Shown here: positions 44,553 to 53,272 of the stretch, piece after piece
Numbering within the stretch: position 1 is the stretch's first letter
Layout of the letters: the number at the start of each line of letters is the position of its first letter
From: DASYTH01 sp035762905
GTDB taxonomy: Bacteria; Actinomycetota; Actinomycetes; Mycobacteriales; Pseudonocardiaceae
Assembly (NCBI RefSeq): GCF_035762905.1
Contig: NZ_DASUCC010000146.1
Span: 62,001 to 126,000 of the forward strand
Direction: 5' to 3'
DNA length: 64,000 nt
Program-made: the position numbers and the translations under genes
The notes under the pieces: generated by a model
What the model saw: the letters and a program-made list of their open reading frames with translations, nothing else
What the model was told of the DNA's origin: nothing
Database searches by the model: none

Positions 44553-46013
44553 CTACGTCCGATTGGTGGATTCCTTGAGGCTGTTCAGGACGATCGGAAG
44601 GTTGTCCTTCGGGAACGGCAACGAGGTGAACGCCCACGGCACGTCGTAGTCGGCCGGGAAGCTCCACCGGAAATGGCGCAGCATCGCGTCCAGAATGGTC
44701 TTCACCTCGAGCGTGCCGAACTGCAGGCCGATGCATTTGTGCACACCGCCGCCGAACGGCAGCCAGGCGAACCGGTGCCCGCGGTCCTCGCGGCGCGGCT
44801 CGTCGAACCGGTCCGGGTCGAACCGCAGCGGGTCGGTCCAGTACTCGGGCAGCAGGTGGCTGGTCCAGGTGCCGAGCAGGATCATCGTTCCGGCCGGGAC
44901 GAAGTGGCCGAGGATCTCGGTGTCCCGGACCGCCCGGCGGAACGGGCCGGGCGCCGGCGGCACCAGCCGGAGCGTCTCCTTGATCACCAGGTCGAGGGTG
45001 TGCAGGCCGGCCAGTGACTCGAGGTCGAGCGGCGCGTCGCCGCGGGCCAGCGACTCGGCCCGGGCCCGGTCCTGCCATTCCGGGTGCCGGCCGAGGAAGT
45101 ACGCGGCGGCGCTGGAGGTGATGGTCGAGGTGTCGTGCGCGGCCATGATCAGGAAGATCATGTGGCTGATCACGTCCTCGTCGCTGAACCGCTCGCCGTC
45201 CTCGGTCTCGGCGTGGCACAGCGCCGAGAACAGGTCGGTGCCGGAACCGGCCCGCTTGGCCGGAATCATCCGGGCGAAGTACTCCTCGAGCACCCGCCGG
45301 CCGTGCAGTCCGGCCCGCCACTTCCCGCCCGGCACCCCGAATCGCAGGATGGCCGAGCCCGCATGGGTGCACTGCAGGAAGGCCCGGGCCAGCCGGTCGC
45401 GCTCGGCGCCGACCTCGGCGGCCATGAACACCTCGGCGGCGATGTCCAGCGAGAGTTGCTTGGCGGTGGGGAACATGGGGAACCGCTCACCGTCCGGCCA
45501 GTTCCGGACGGTGTCCTCGGCGATCCGGGTGATCGTGCCGAAGTAGCCGGCCAGCCGGTCGTTGGTGAACGCCTGCTGCATGATCCGGCGGTGATGCAGA
45601 TGCTCGTCGAAGTCCATCAGCATCAGGCCACGCCGGAAGAACGGCCCGATCAGGAAGTCCCAGCCGTGGCCGAATGCCTTGTCCCGGTTGAGGTAGACGA
45701 TCTGCAGCGCGTCCGGGCCGACGACGTGCACGATCGGGAAGCCGAACATCGTGCCCCAGGAGACCGGCCCCAGCTCGCGGTACTTGAGCTGCTGGAAGGC
45801 CGGGCCGTAGCGCAGCCCCTGCAACACGTTGCCGAGCCAGGGCAGCCCGCGCTCACCGGGCACCGCCTTCAGCCCGCTGCCGGGCGGTGGCGCGGCCAGC
45901 GGCGCCGGCCGCTGCGGCAGGTGCCGCAGCACCAGATCGATCAGGCCGTCGCGGGGGATCTCGACCAGCCGCGCGTTCTCCGTGCGACCGGTGGGTTGCG
46001 GTGCCAGGACCAT
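44553..46013 (-). CDS. Cytochrome P450 in TetR-regulated operon
   Basis: A 486-residue P450, longer than the other two in the window and of the CYP4/CYP51-like clan. Proline-rich hinge PGERGLPWLGNVL, I-helix FLIMAAHDTSTITSS (HDTT type), ExxR in KETLRLVPP and heme loop FAWLPFGGGVHKCIGLQFG (Cys ~427). It follows a TetR gene by 10 bases and the two should be co-transcribed. A similar TetR-P450 layout occurs at mycobacterial cyp136, but I cannot assign the subfamily firmly. No redox partner is adjacent. Confidence 0.92.
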   Translation of the reverse strand: MVLAPQPTGRTENARLVEIPRDGLIDLVLRHLPQRPAPLAAPPPGSGLKAVPGERGLPWLGNVLQGLRYGPAFQQLKYRELGPVSWGTMFGFPIVHVVGPDALQIVYLNRDKAFGHGWDFLIGPFFRRGLMLMDFDEHLHHRRIMQQAFTNDRLAGYFGTITRIAEDTVRNWPDGERFPMFPTAKQLSLDIAAEVFMAAEVGAERDRLARAFLQCTHAGSAILRFGVPGGKWRAGLHGRRVLEEYFARMIPAKRAGSGTDLFSALCHAETEDGERFSDEDVISHMIFLIMAAHDTSTITSSAAAYFLGRHPEWQDRARAESLARGDAPLDLESLAGLHTLDLVIKETLRLVPPAPGPFRRAVRDTEILGHFVPAGTMILLGTWTSHLLPEYWTDPLRFDPDRFDEPRREDRGHRFAWLPFGGGVHKCIGLQFGTLEVKTILDAMLRHFRWSFPADYDVPWAFTSLPFPKDNLPIVLNSLKESTNRT

Positions 46014-46023
46014 GATCGCCTCC

Positions 46024-46620
46024 TCAACGGGTGTTCAGCAGTGCGTCGATCGTCGTGCGGGCGAAGGACCGGGCCCGTTCGTCGTCGGCGGCCGGGAGCA
46101 CGCCGGCCGGGGTGAGCACCATCGAGTGCGCGATCCGGACCAGCACCTCGGCGATCCGTTCGGCCGCCGGCCCGGCCGGGCCGAGCTCGGCGATCCGCTC
46201 GGCGATGTAGGCCCGGGCCACGGCCACGATCGGCGCCCCGTCGATGGTCAGGTAGGGCAGCACGTCCTGCGGCTCGGTGGCCAGCAACCGGCTGAGCAAC
46301 GGGTGTTCCCGCACCCCGGCCACGCCGGCGACGAACCCCTCGACCAGCCGCTCGCGCGGGTCGGCCGCGCCGGCGATCCGGTCGTCCAACTCGGCAAGGA
46401 ACCGGCGCAGCTCGTGCAGCAGCGCGGCCCGGATCAGGTCGGCCTTCTGCGGAAACCGCCGGTAGACGGTGGCCCGGCCGAGCCCGGCCGCGCGGGCGAT
46501 GTCCTCGACGGTGGCGCGCCGGATGCCGACGTTCTCGAAGGTCCGCACCGCGGCGTGAAGGATCTGGCGCACGGCGGCGTCCGGCTCGGCGAGGCGGATC
46601 CGGTCCAGCACGGCCAGCAT
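46024..46620 (-). CDS. TetR/AcrR-family regulator upstream of P450
   Basis: A 198-residue repressor. The N-terminal helix-turn-helix is IRRATVEDIARAAGLGRATVYRRFPQKADLIRAAL (~residues 33-67); the remainder is the helical ligand domain. ATG 46620 touches the candidate operator at 46621-46645, so the transcript must be leaderless or very short-leadered. It is the first gene of the TetR-P450 operon and probably autoregulates it. The inducer may be the P450 substrate. It lies downstream of egtCD, separated by a strong hairpin. Confidence 0.9.
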   Translation of the reverse strand: MLAVLDRIRLAEPDAAVRQILHAAVRTFENVGIRRATVEDIARAAGLGRATVYRRFPQKADLIRAALLHELRRFLAELDDRIAGAADPRERLVEGFVAGVAGVREHPLLSRLLATEPQDVLPYLTIDGAPIVAVARAYIAERIAELGPAGPAAERIAEVLVRIAHSMVLTPAGVLPAADDERARSFARTTIDALLNTR

Positions 46621-46645
46621 GAGACGACGATACGATTATTGTCTC
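46621..46645. promoter_or_regulatory. Candidate TetR operator
   Basis: A 25-base imperfect palindrome with GAGAC and GTCTC outer arms around ACGATACGATTATT, directly abutting the TetR start codon. Eight of twelve positions match between halves. It is AT-rich for this window. Confidence 0.5.
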
Positions 46646-46661
46646 GCCGGTTCAATTGGCT

Positions 46662-46691
46662 GTCCGGGGGCGGGCTGGCCCGCCCCCGGAC
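46662..46691 (-). terminator. Terminator of the ergothioneine operon
   Basis: Inverted repeat GTCCGGGGGCGG / CCGCCCCCGGAC (12 bp, 6-base loop) beginning 8 bases beyond the egtCD stop, before the TetR promoter. Confidence 0.75.
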
Positions 46692-46698
46692 GGTGCGG

Positions 46699-48432
46699 TC
46701 AGTCGGCGCGGGACAGCGAGACGCCGAACCGGTTGGCCGAGTCGGTCCACCAGCGTTCCATCGTGAAGCCGGCGGCCGCGAGCTCGTCCGCGACCGTCTC
46801 CCGGCGGAACTTGGCCGAGATCTCGGTGCGCAACTCCTCGCCCCGGTCGAAGTCGACCTCGAGGTCGAGCGCCGGGACCCGGACCCGCATGGCACGGGTG
46901 GCCCGCAGCCGCATCTCGATCCACTCGTTGACCGGGTCCCAGAGGGCGACGTGGGTGAAGGCGTCCAGGTCGAAGTCGGCCCCGAGCTCCCGGTTGAGCA
47001 CCCGCAACACGTTGCGGTTGAACTCGGCGGTGACCCCGGCGGCGTCGTCGTACGCGCGGACCAGGACGTCGGGATCCTTGACCAGGTCGGTGCCGAGCAG
47101 CAGCCACTCGCCCGGCTCGAGCACGTCCCGGACGGCGCGGAGGAACTTGGCCCGCTCGTCCGGCAGCAGGTTGCCCACCGTGCCGCCGAGGAAGGCCACC
47201 AGCCGCGGCGGCTCGCCCGGCAGCAGGCCGAGATGCTCGGTGAAGTCGCCGACCACGCCGTGCACCTGTGCCGACCCGTACTCGGTGTGCAGCGCCGCCG
47301 TCGCGTCCCGAAGCGCCGTCTCGGACACGTCCAGCGCGACGATCTGACGGAGCATCTCGTTGTGCCGCAACGCATCCAGCAGCAACCGGGTCTTCTCCGA
47401 TGATCCGGAGCCCAGCTCGACCAGGGTGTGTGCCGCGGTGAGCCGGGCGATCTCGCCCGCCCGCTCGTCCAGGACCTCCCGCTCGGCTCGGGTCGGGTAG
47501 TACTCGTCCAGCCGGGTGATCCGCTCGAACAGCTCGCTGCCCTCGGCGTCGTAGAACCACTTGGGCGGCAACGACTTCGGTGTCGCGGTGAGCCCGGAGC
47601 GGGCGTCGGCGGCCAGCGACCGGGCGGCGTGGTCCTCCGGCAGGTGCACCTCGATGACCGGGTCCGCGGTGGGTGGCTCGAGCGGGCGGAGCTCGACCCG
47701 CGGTGTGCCGTCGCCGGCCAGCGACGCCACCACGATGGTCCGGTCGTCCACCGTGGACCAGCGCGGATCGTCGTCCCACGGCTCGGAGGCGACCACCACC
47801 GCGTCCGGAGTGGCCAGCACCGACAGCGAGTGCCACCACCGGGTGGCCACCAGCACCTGCCCGTCGGTGAGCAGCACGTTGAGCCGGGAGCCCGGCGCCG
47901 CCGCGGCGACGTCCCGGACGACCGAGGCGACCGCCTGCTCCGGCGGCTCGCCGGCCCGCAACCGGTCGCGCACCAGCGCCCAGACCAGGGCGCTGTCGGT
48001 CGGCGCGTCCAGCGTGATCAGGTCGACCGCCGCGAGCCGTCCGGCCAGCCCGGCCACGCTCTCCGGCCAGCCGGCGATCTTCCCGTTGTGGCTGAACAGC
48101 CAGGGGCCGTCGGTGAACGGCGCGCACGCGGTGTCCATCACCGGCATGCCCACGGTCGCCGACCGGACCGCGGCGAGCACCGCGGAGCTGGTGGTCACCC
48201 CGGCCACCGAGGCGAAGCCGGTGTCCGTCCACATCGGAACGGACCGGCGATAGCGGACCGGCCGGTCGGCGCCCGGCACGAACCACCCGACACCGAACCC
48301 GTCCACGTTGACCGTCCCGCCGCCACGCATGTCCACCGGCGCCCAACTCTGGCGGAGCAGTGCGTGCGGCTTGTCGAACAGCAGCTCCGGCAGCGCCACC
48401 GGCGTGCCGAGGTAAGCCAGGTGTCGGCACAT
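46699..48432 (-). CDS. EgtC-EgtD fusion (amidohydrolase and histidine trimethyltransferase)
   Basis: One uninterrupted frame of 577 residues. Residues 1-~250 are EgtC: Cys2 nucleophile (MCRHLAYLG), class-II amidotransferase fold (FGVGWFVP, PWLFSHNGKIAG), which removes glutamate from the ergothioneine intermediate. Residues ~262-577 are EgtD, the SAM-dependent histidine N-methyltransferase: GLTATPKSLPPKWFYDAEGSELFE, LVELGSGSSEKTRLLL, VAFLGGTVGNLLP, DLVKDPDVLVRAYDDAAGVTAEFNRNVL. Elsewhere these are separate genes. An internal GTG at 47649 could start EgtD, but no ribosome binding site or stop codon separates the parts. ATG lies 2 bases after the egtB stop. Confidence 0.9.
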   Translation of the reverse strand: MCRHLAYLGTPVALPELLFDKPHALLRQSWAPVDMRGGGTVNVDGFGVGWFVPGADRPVRYRRSVPMWTDTGFASVAGVTTSSAVLAAVRSATVGMPVMDTACAPFTDGPWLFSHNGKIAGWPESVAGLAGRLAAVDLITLDAPTDSALVWALVRDRLRAGEPPEQAVASVVRDVAAAAPGSRLNVLLTDGQVLVATRWWHSLSVLATPDAVVVASEPWDDDPRWSTVDDRTIVVASLAGDGTPRVELRPLEPPTADPVIEVHLPEDHAARSLAADARSGLTATPKSLPPKWFYDAEGSELFERITRLDEYYPTRAEREVLDERAGEIARLTAAHTLVELGSGSSEKTRLLLDALRHNEMLRQIVALDVSETALRDATAALHTEYGSAQVHGVVGDFTEHLGLLPGEPPRLVAFLGGTVGNLLPDERAKFLRAVRDVLEPGEWLLLGTDLVKDPDVLVRAYDDAAGVTAEFNRNVLRVLNRELGADFDLDAFTHVALWDPVNEWIEMRLRATRAMRVRVPALDLEVDFDRGEELRTEISAKFRRETVADELAAAGFTMERWWTDSANRFGVSLSRAD

Positions 48433-48434
48433 GG

Positions 48435-49757
48435 CTAGCCCTTCTCGTCCGGGGACGCGTCCCGGGCGCACCGGAACCCGACGAAGATCTGCCGCCGGAT
48501 CGGGTAGTCCCAGTTGCGGAACGTGCCCCGGCAGGCCACCGGGTCGGTGCCGAACGAGCCGCCGCGCAGCACCTTGTAATCCGGCCCGAAGAACACCTCG
48601 GAGTACTCCCGGTATGGGAACGCGACGAAACCCGGATAGGGCAGGAAGTCCGAGCTGGTCCACTCCCATACGTCCCCGATCAGCTGGTGCACCCCGAGCG
48701 GCGAGGCACCGGCCGGGTAGGCCCCCACCTCGGCCGGACCGAGATGCCGCTGGCCGAGGTTCGCGTGCTCGGCACCGGGTTCCTCATCGCCCCAGGGGAA
48801 CCGGCGGGACCGGCCGGTATCCGGGTCGAACCGGGCCGCCTTCTCCCACTCCGCCTCGGTGGGCAGCCGCCGGCCGGCCCAGGCGGCGTACGCGGCCGCC
48901 TCGTGGAAACACACGTGCACCACCGGCTCGTTCGGCCGGATCGGCTCGACCACGCCGAACTGGTCGCGCAGCCAGCCGTCGCCGTCGCGCTGCCAGAACC
49001 GTGGCGCGGTCAACCCGGCCTTCTGTCGGTGGTCCCAGCCCGCCTCGGACCACCACCGGGGTTGCGCATAGCCGCCCGCGGCGATGAACTCGGCGTAGGC
49101 GGCGTTGGTCACCGGCGTGGTGTCGATGAAGAACGCGTCGACGTGCGTCTGGTGCGCCGGCCGTTCGTTGTCCAGCGCCCACGGTTCGGTCGAGGTGCCC
49201 ATGGTGAACGGGCCGGCGGGCACCAGCACCTCGGTGGCGGCCGGGCCGGCCCGGCCGGGCGGCGGCGGCGCGGCGGCGAGCACCGGCGGGCCGGTCCGCA
49301 ACTGGTGGGTGGCCAGCATGGTCTCGTCGTGCTGTTGCTCGTGCTGGGCGATCATGCCGAACGCGAACGCGTTGTCCAGCAGCGGCCGGCCCTCCAGCCG
49401 AACCCGGTCGAGCACGTCGAAGACCTTGTCCCGCACCTCGCGGACGTAGGCGCGAGCTTCGACGGGCGTGAGCAGCGGCAGCCGCGGCCGGCTGGCGCGG
49501 GCATGCTGGAACGCGTCGTAGAGCTCGTCGATGTCGCGGCGCACCGGCTCGCGGCCGCCGACGTCGCGCACCAGCCAGAGCTCCTCCTGGTTGCCGATAT
49601 GAGCGAGATCCCACACCAGGGGCGACATCAGCTTCGAGTGCTGGCGCACGAGATCGTCGTCGTCGACCGCGTCGGTCAGGGCCATGCTGCGCTCGCGGGA
49701 CCGGCGCAGCTGTGCGGCCACGCTCTCCCGCATCGCCTCGATCGTCTCCTCGGCCAT
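48435..49757 (-). CDS. egtB: Iron(II)-dependent sulfoxide synthase EgtB
   Basis: A 440-residue enzyme joining hercynine and gamma-glutamylcysteine through a C-S bond with O2. The N-terminal DinB-like domain supplies the iron ligands His53 (LAHIGNQEE), His139 and His143 (QHEQQHDET). The C-terminal formylglycine-generating-enzyme-like domain runs from VPAGPFTMGTSTEPWALDNERPAH to VLRGGSFGTDPVACRGTFRNW..RQIFVGFRCA. ATG 49757 lies just after the egtA stop with GGGGAG upstream. Second gene of egtA-egtB-egtCD. Confidence 0.95.
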   Translation of the reverse strand: MAEETIEAMRESVAAQLRRSRERSMALTDAVDDDDLVRQHSKLMSPLVWDLAHIGNQEELWLVRDVGGREPVRRDIDELYDAFQHARASRPRLPLLTPVEARAYVREVRDKVFDVLDRVRLEGRPLLDNAFAFGMIAQHEQQHDETMLATHQLRTGPPVLAAAPPPPGRAGPAATEVLVPAGPFTMGTSTEPWALDNERPAHQTHVDAFFIDTTPVTNAAYAEFIAAGGYAQPRWWSEAGWDHRQKAGLTAPRFWQRDGDGWLRDQFGVVEPIRPNEPVVHVCFHEAAAYAAWAGRRLPTEAEWEKAARFDPDTGRSRRFPWGDEEPGAEHANLGQRHLGPAEVGAYPAGASPLGVHQLIGDVWEWTSSDFLPYPGFVAFPYREYSEVFFGPDYKVLRGGSFGTDPVACRGTFRNWDYPIRRQIFVGFRCARDASPDEKG

Positions 49758-49759
49758 CG

Positions 49760-51001
49760 TCAGGACTCCCCTCCTTCGGTCGCTGCCCGGTGCAGCACCC
49801 GTTCCAGATCTGCGGTGATCGATTCGACTACCTCCTTGCCGAGCCCCGTCTCCGGCAGGGCCTGGATGCCCAGCTCCAGAACCCGCGCGGCGACGGCGGC
49901 GATGGGGCGGTCGGCCAGCCCGGCCCTGGCCGCCGGCAGCCACCGGTCGGCGACCGGTTGGCACAGCTCGACCACCGACTCCACGGTGGCCGGCGCGGAC
50001 ATCAGCGCGGCCAGCAGTGCGACCGGCGCTGTCCAGCCGGTCCCCGGCTGCGTGTCGAGATAGCGCACCTCGAGGTAGCCGTGCGGGCGGACCGGGGGGA
50101 ACATCGTGGACACGTGGTAGGCCAGGTCGTCCACGGTCGGCGGACCGGGCAGCGCGCCGGCCAGCCAGTCCGCGAACGTGGTGCCGGACGGCACGTCCCA
50201 GCAGTCGCCGGGGCCGCGCACGCACAGCAGCGGGGTGTCCAGCACCCGCCGGGCCCAGTCGGCGGCCGGGTCGGCGGTGATGGCGGACGGGCCGCTGCGG
50301 GCCGGGTCGACGGCGAGCACCGAGCGCAGCCGGGTGGAGGCCCAGCCGGTCGGCCGTCCGCCGAGGTGCGGCGAGTTGGCGAACGCGGCGACCAGCACCG
50401 GACCCAACGAGCAGACCGCCGCCCACCGGCTGGCCACGGTGTGCGGTTCGCCGACGTCCAGGCACACCTGGAGCGCGGCGGTGGAGCACATCATCGTGAC
50501 GCCGTGCGGGCCGATCGGCCGGAACGCGCGCTCCATCGCCGCGTAGCGCGGTGTTTCCAGGAGACGGCGGGGGGCCCGGTACGGATCGGTGCCCCGCTGG
50601 CCGAGGACGAGACCCGCCGCGGCCAGTAGTTCGACCAGCGCCTCGACATCGGTGGCGACGTTGTCGAACAGTTCGGCAAGGCTGGCTTGCGGAAGCGCGG
50701 AGATCTCGACCTGCCCCCCTGGCTCGAGCGTGAGCGGCGAGCCCGCGGGGAGCGAAAGCTGGGGACTATCGGGAACCAGTGTCCGTGGTGCGTACGGAGC
50801 GAGTGCGGTGGCGAGATGGTGCGCGTCGAGCGGCCGCCGGGGATCGTCGTGGTGGTGGACGGTCCACTCCAGCTCGACGCCGGTCAACCTCGGTGGTCCG
50901 TGCTTGAAGCAGACCGAGGCGACGTATGCCTCGGCCTCCACCCGGTCGCGCAGTCGGCGGCGGTCCGGCTCGGCGATTCCGGTATCGCGCAGGACGGTCA
51001 C
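49760..51001 (-). CDS. egtA: Glutamate-cysteine ligase EgtA
   Basis: A 413-residue GCS2-type ligase making gamma-glutamylcysteine, the sulfur donor for EgtB. Features: VGVELEWTVHH-like TGVELEWTVHHHD, GGQVEISALPQASLAEL, HGVTMMCSTAALQVCLDVG and HGYLEVRYLDTQPG. First gene of the operon; GTG 51001 has AAGGGGGTGA 7-8 bases upstream. A TAGCTT -10-like hexamer lies ~40 bases before the start. Divergent from acnR. Confidence 0.94.
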   Translation of the reverse strand: MTVLRDTGIAEPDRRRLRDRVEAEAYVASVCFKHGPPRLTGVELEWTVHHHDDPRRPLDAHHLATALAPYAPRTLVPDSPQLSLPAGSPLTLEPGGQVEISALPQASLAELFDNVATDVEALVELLAAAGLVLGQRGTDPYRAPRRLLETPRYAAMERAFRPIGPHGVTMMCSTAALQVCLDVGEPHTVASRWAAVCSLGPVLVAAFANSPHLGGRPTGWASTRLRSVLAVDPARSGPSAITADPAADWARRVLDTPLLCVRGPGDCWDVPSGTTFADWLAGALPGPPTVDDLAYHVSTMFPPVRPHGYLEVRYLDTQPGTGWTAPVALLAALMSAPATVESVVELCQPVADRWLPAARAGLADRPIAAVAARVLELGIQALPETGLGKEVVESITADLERVLHRAATEGGES

Positions 51002-51149
51002 GGGTGGTCACCCCCTTTCCGCAATCGAAATCGAAGCTACACGGGCCGGCCGACAGTTTCAGATGTCCGCGGTCAGACCCTCGGTCAACCCTTCCCGAAG
51101 GCCCGGTAGGCCGCACGACACCGCTGCTCCATTCGGCGCAACGAGTACC

Positions 51150-51165
51150 CAGTACGTACGTACGG
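51150..51165. promoter_or_regulatory. AcnR-like operator of acnR
   Basis: CAGTACGTACGTACGG differs from the motif CAGNACnnncGTACTG only at the next-to-last base. It adjoins the acnR -35, a position suited to autoregulation. Confidence 0.65.
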
Positions 51166-51166
51166 A

Positions 51167-51195
51167 TTGCCTCTGACTGGGCGTACTGCCACGAT
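51167..51195 (+). promoter_or_regulatory. Promoter of acnR
   Basis: -35 TTGCCT (51167-51172), 17-base spacer, -10 CACGAT (51190-51195), and 6 bases to GTG 51202: a leaderless arrangement. Confidence 0.55.
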
Positions 51196-51201
51196 CGACG
51201 G

Positions 51202-51795
51202 GTGCCACGGGTCAGCCAAGATCACCTCGACGCCCGCCGCCGGCAGATTCTGGACGGCGCCCGCGCGTGTTTCGCCCGCCACGGCTACGAGGGCGCCACC
51301 GTCCGCCGGCTCGAGGACGCCACCGGCCTGTCCCGCGGCGCGATCTTCCACCACTTTCGCGACAAGGAGTCGCTGTTCCTGGCCCTGGCCGAGGACGAGG
51401 CCCACCGGATGGCCGAGGTGGTCGCCGAGAACGGCCTGGTCCAGGTCATGCGCGACTTACTGTCCACAAAGGACGAAACCGGCCCGCAGGCCTATCCCGC
51501 CGACTGGCTGGGCACCCGCCTCGAGGTGTCCCGCCGGCTGCGCACCGACCCCGACTTCCGCGCCCGCTGGGCCGAACGCTCCCGCGAGCTCACCGCCGCC
51601 ACCCGGCAACGCCTGCAACGCCAGCGCGACGCCGGCAACCTGCGCGACGACATCGACGTCCGGGTCCTCACCGCCTACCTGGAGCTGGTCCTCGAGGGCC
51701 TGGTCTCGCACCTGGCCATGGGCCTGCCCGCCGACGACCTCGACCCGGTGCTGGATCTGGTCGAGGACAGCGTGCGTCGACACCGGCGCGGGTGA
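51202..51795 (+). CDS. acnR: TetR-family regulator of aconitase (AcnR)
   Basis: A 197-residue TetR protein. Its DNA-binding region (RRRQILDGARACFARHGYEGATVRRLEDATGLSRGAIFHHFRDKESLFLALAEDEAHRMAEVVAENGLVQVMRDLL, residues ~10-85) closely resembles Corynebacterium AcnR, the aconitase repressor, as I recall that sequence; the C-terminal half also follows it (RLEVSRRLRTDPDFRARW, VLDLVEDSVRR). In that genus and in M. tuberculosis it adjoins acn; here it is 9 kb past the acn stop, next to egtA. A TTA leucine codon sits at 51457-51459. Citrate and Mg2+ are reported effectors of AcnR. Confidence 0.88.
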   Translation: MPRVSQDHLDARRRQILDGARACFARHGYEGATVRRLEDATGLSRGAIFHHFRDKESLFLALAEDEAHRMAEVVAENGLVQVMRDLLSTKDETGPQAYPADWLGTRLEVSRRLRTDPDFRARWAERSRELTAATRQRLQRQRDAGNLRDDIDVRVLTAYLELVLEGLVSHLAMGLPADDLDPVLDLVEDSVRRHRRG

Positions 51796-51940
51796 CGCTG
51801 GTCGGCGCAACCCTTGGAAGACGAGATTCTCCGCGAGTGCGGCACCGCTGACCAGGTCGTTCAGGTGCCGCCGGCCGGATACCTCTACACTGCACAGGGT
51901 CCAGGCAGGACCGTTGAATGACGAGGTGTGATCCCCCGCA

Positions 51941-53272
51941 GTGACCGGAGTGGTCCTCAGTGTGCTCGGCCTGGTCGCGGTCGTCCTGCTCACCCTGGGC
52001 ACGGCGTTCTTCGTCGCCGCCGAGTTCTCCCTCACCACGCTGGAACGCAGCCAGGTCGACCGGCACGCCGAACAGGCCGGTGACCGGCCCGCCCGCAACA
52101 TCCAGCGCGCGCACCGATCGCTGTCCTTCCAGCTGTCCGGCGCCCAGCTCGGCATCACGATCACCACGCTGATCACCGGCTACATCGCCGAGCCGGCGAT
52201 CGCGAACCTGATCGAGCCCTTGCTGACCGCGATCGGCCTGCCGGCGGGCGCGGCCACCCCGGTGGCGCTGACCCTGGCCCTGCTGCTGGCCACCGCGCTG
52301 TCCATGGTGTTCGGCGAGCTGGTGCCGAAGAACCTGGCGATCGCCCGCCCGCTGCAGACCGCCCGCGCGGTGGCCACCGCACAGGTCTGGTTCTCGTCGA
52401 TCCTCCGCTGGCTGATCAACGCTTTGAACGGGTCGGCGAACTGGATCGTGCGCCGGTTCGGGGTCGAGCCGGCCGAGGAGCTGCGCTCGGCCCGGTCCCC
52501 CGAGGAGCTCGGCTCGCTGGTGCGGTCCAGCGCCGAGCACGGCACGCTCGACGCCGGCACCGCGACCCTGCTCGGCCGTTCGCTGCGGTTCGGCGACCGC
52601 ACCGCCGACGAGCTGATGACCCCGCGCGTGCAGGTCGAGGCGCTGCGTGCGGACGCCACCGTGCTCGACCTGGTCGAGCTGGCCGGCCGCACCGGGTTCT
52701 CCAGGTTCCCGGTGCACGGCGGCGATCTGGACGACGTGCGCGGCGTGGTGCACGTCAAGCAGGTGTTCGGCGTGCCGTTGGACCAGCGCGGGACGACCCG
52801 GGTGGCCGCGGTCGCCCGGCCGGTGCTCACCGTGCCGGAGAGCCTCAACGGCGACGCCCTGCTGGACCGGCTGCGCGGGTCCAGCCTGCAGATCGCGCTC
52901 GTGGTGGACGAGTACGGCGGCACCGCCGGCCTGGTCACGCTGGAGGACCTGGTCGAGGAGATCGTCGGCGACGTCCGGGACGAGCATGACCGGCGGGAGA
53001 CCAGCCCGGTACGCGCGGTCGGCACGGACAGCTGGATCGTCTCCGGCCTGCTGCGCGACGACGAGGTGGCCGAGGCCACCGGCTTCCGGATGCCCGAGGG
53101 CGACTACGAGACGCTGGCCGGCCTGGTGCTGGCCCGGCTCGGCCGGATCCCGGAGGTCGACGACGAGGTCCAGGTGGACGGTTGGCGGATCACCGTGCTG
53201 CGCATGGACAAGCACCGCATCGCCGAGCTTCGGGTGGTCCGCACGGCCGAGGCGGGGGAGTTACATGAGTGA
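51941..53272 (+). CDS. CNNM/CorC-type membrane protein with CBS domains
   Basis: A 443-residue 'hemolysin family' protein. An N-terminal DUF21/CNNM transmembrane domain (~1-190: TAFFVAAEFSLTTLERSQVD, AQLGITITTLITGYIAEP, VFGELVPKNLAIARP) is followed by two CBS motifs (~205-335: DELMTPRVQVEALRADATV; LQIALVVDEYGGTAGLVTLEDLVEEIVGDVRDEHD) and a C-terminal CorC/HlyC domain (~350-430: DSWIVSGLLRDDEVAEATGF). Family members export Mg2+ or affect envelope traits; equivalent to one of Rv1841c/Rv1842c by context. A TACACT -10 lies at 51886. Overlaps the next gene by 8 bases. Confidence 0.92.
   Translation: MTGVVLSVLGLVAVVLLTLGTAFFVAAEFSLTTLERSQVDRHAEQAGDRPARNIQRAHRSLSFQLSGAQLGITITTLITGYIAEPAIANLIEPLLTAIGLPAGAATPVALTLALLLATALSMVFGELVPKNLAIARPLQTARAVATAQVWFSSILRWLINALNGSANWIVRRFGVEPAEELRSARSPEELGSLVRSSAEHGTLDAGTATLLGRSLRFGDRTADELMTPRVQVEALRADATVLDLVELAGRTGFSRFPVHGGDLDDVRGVVHVKQVFGVPLDQRGTTRVAAVARPVLTVPESLNGDALLDRLRGSSLQIALVVDEYGGTAGLVTLEDLVEEIVGDVRDEHDRRETSPVRAVGTDSWIVSGLLRDDEVAEATGFRMPEGDYETLAGLVLARLGRIPEVDDEVQVDGWRITVLRMDKHRIAELRVVRTAEAGELHE

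Noticed and set aside
46024..51001. Complete five-gene ergothioneine cluster
   Set aside because: No EgtE-type PLP C-S lyase is encoded; the neighbouring TetR and P450 are not ergothioneine genes.
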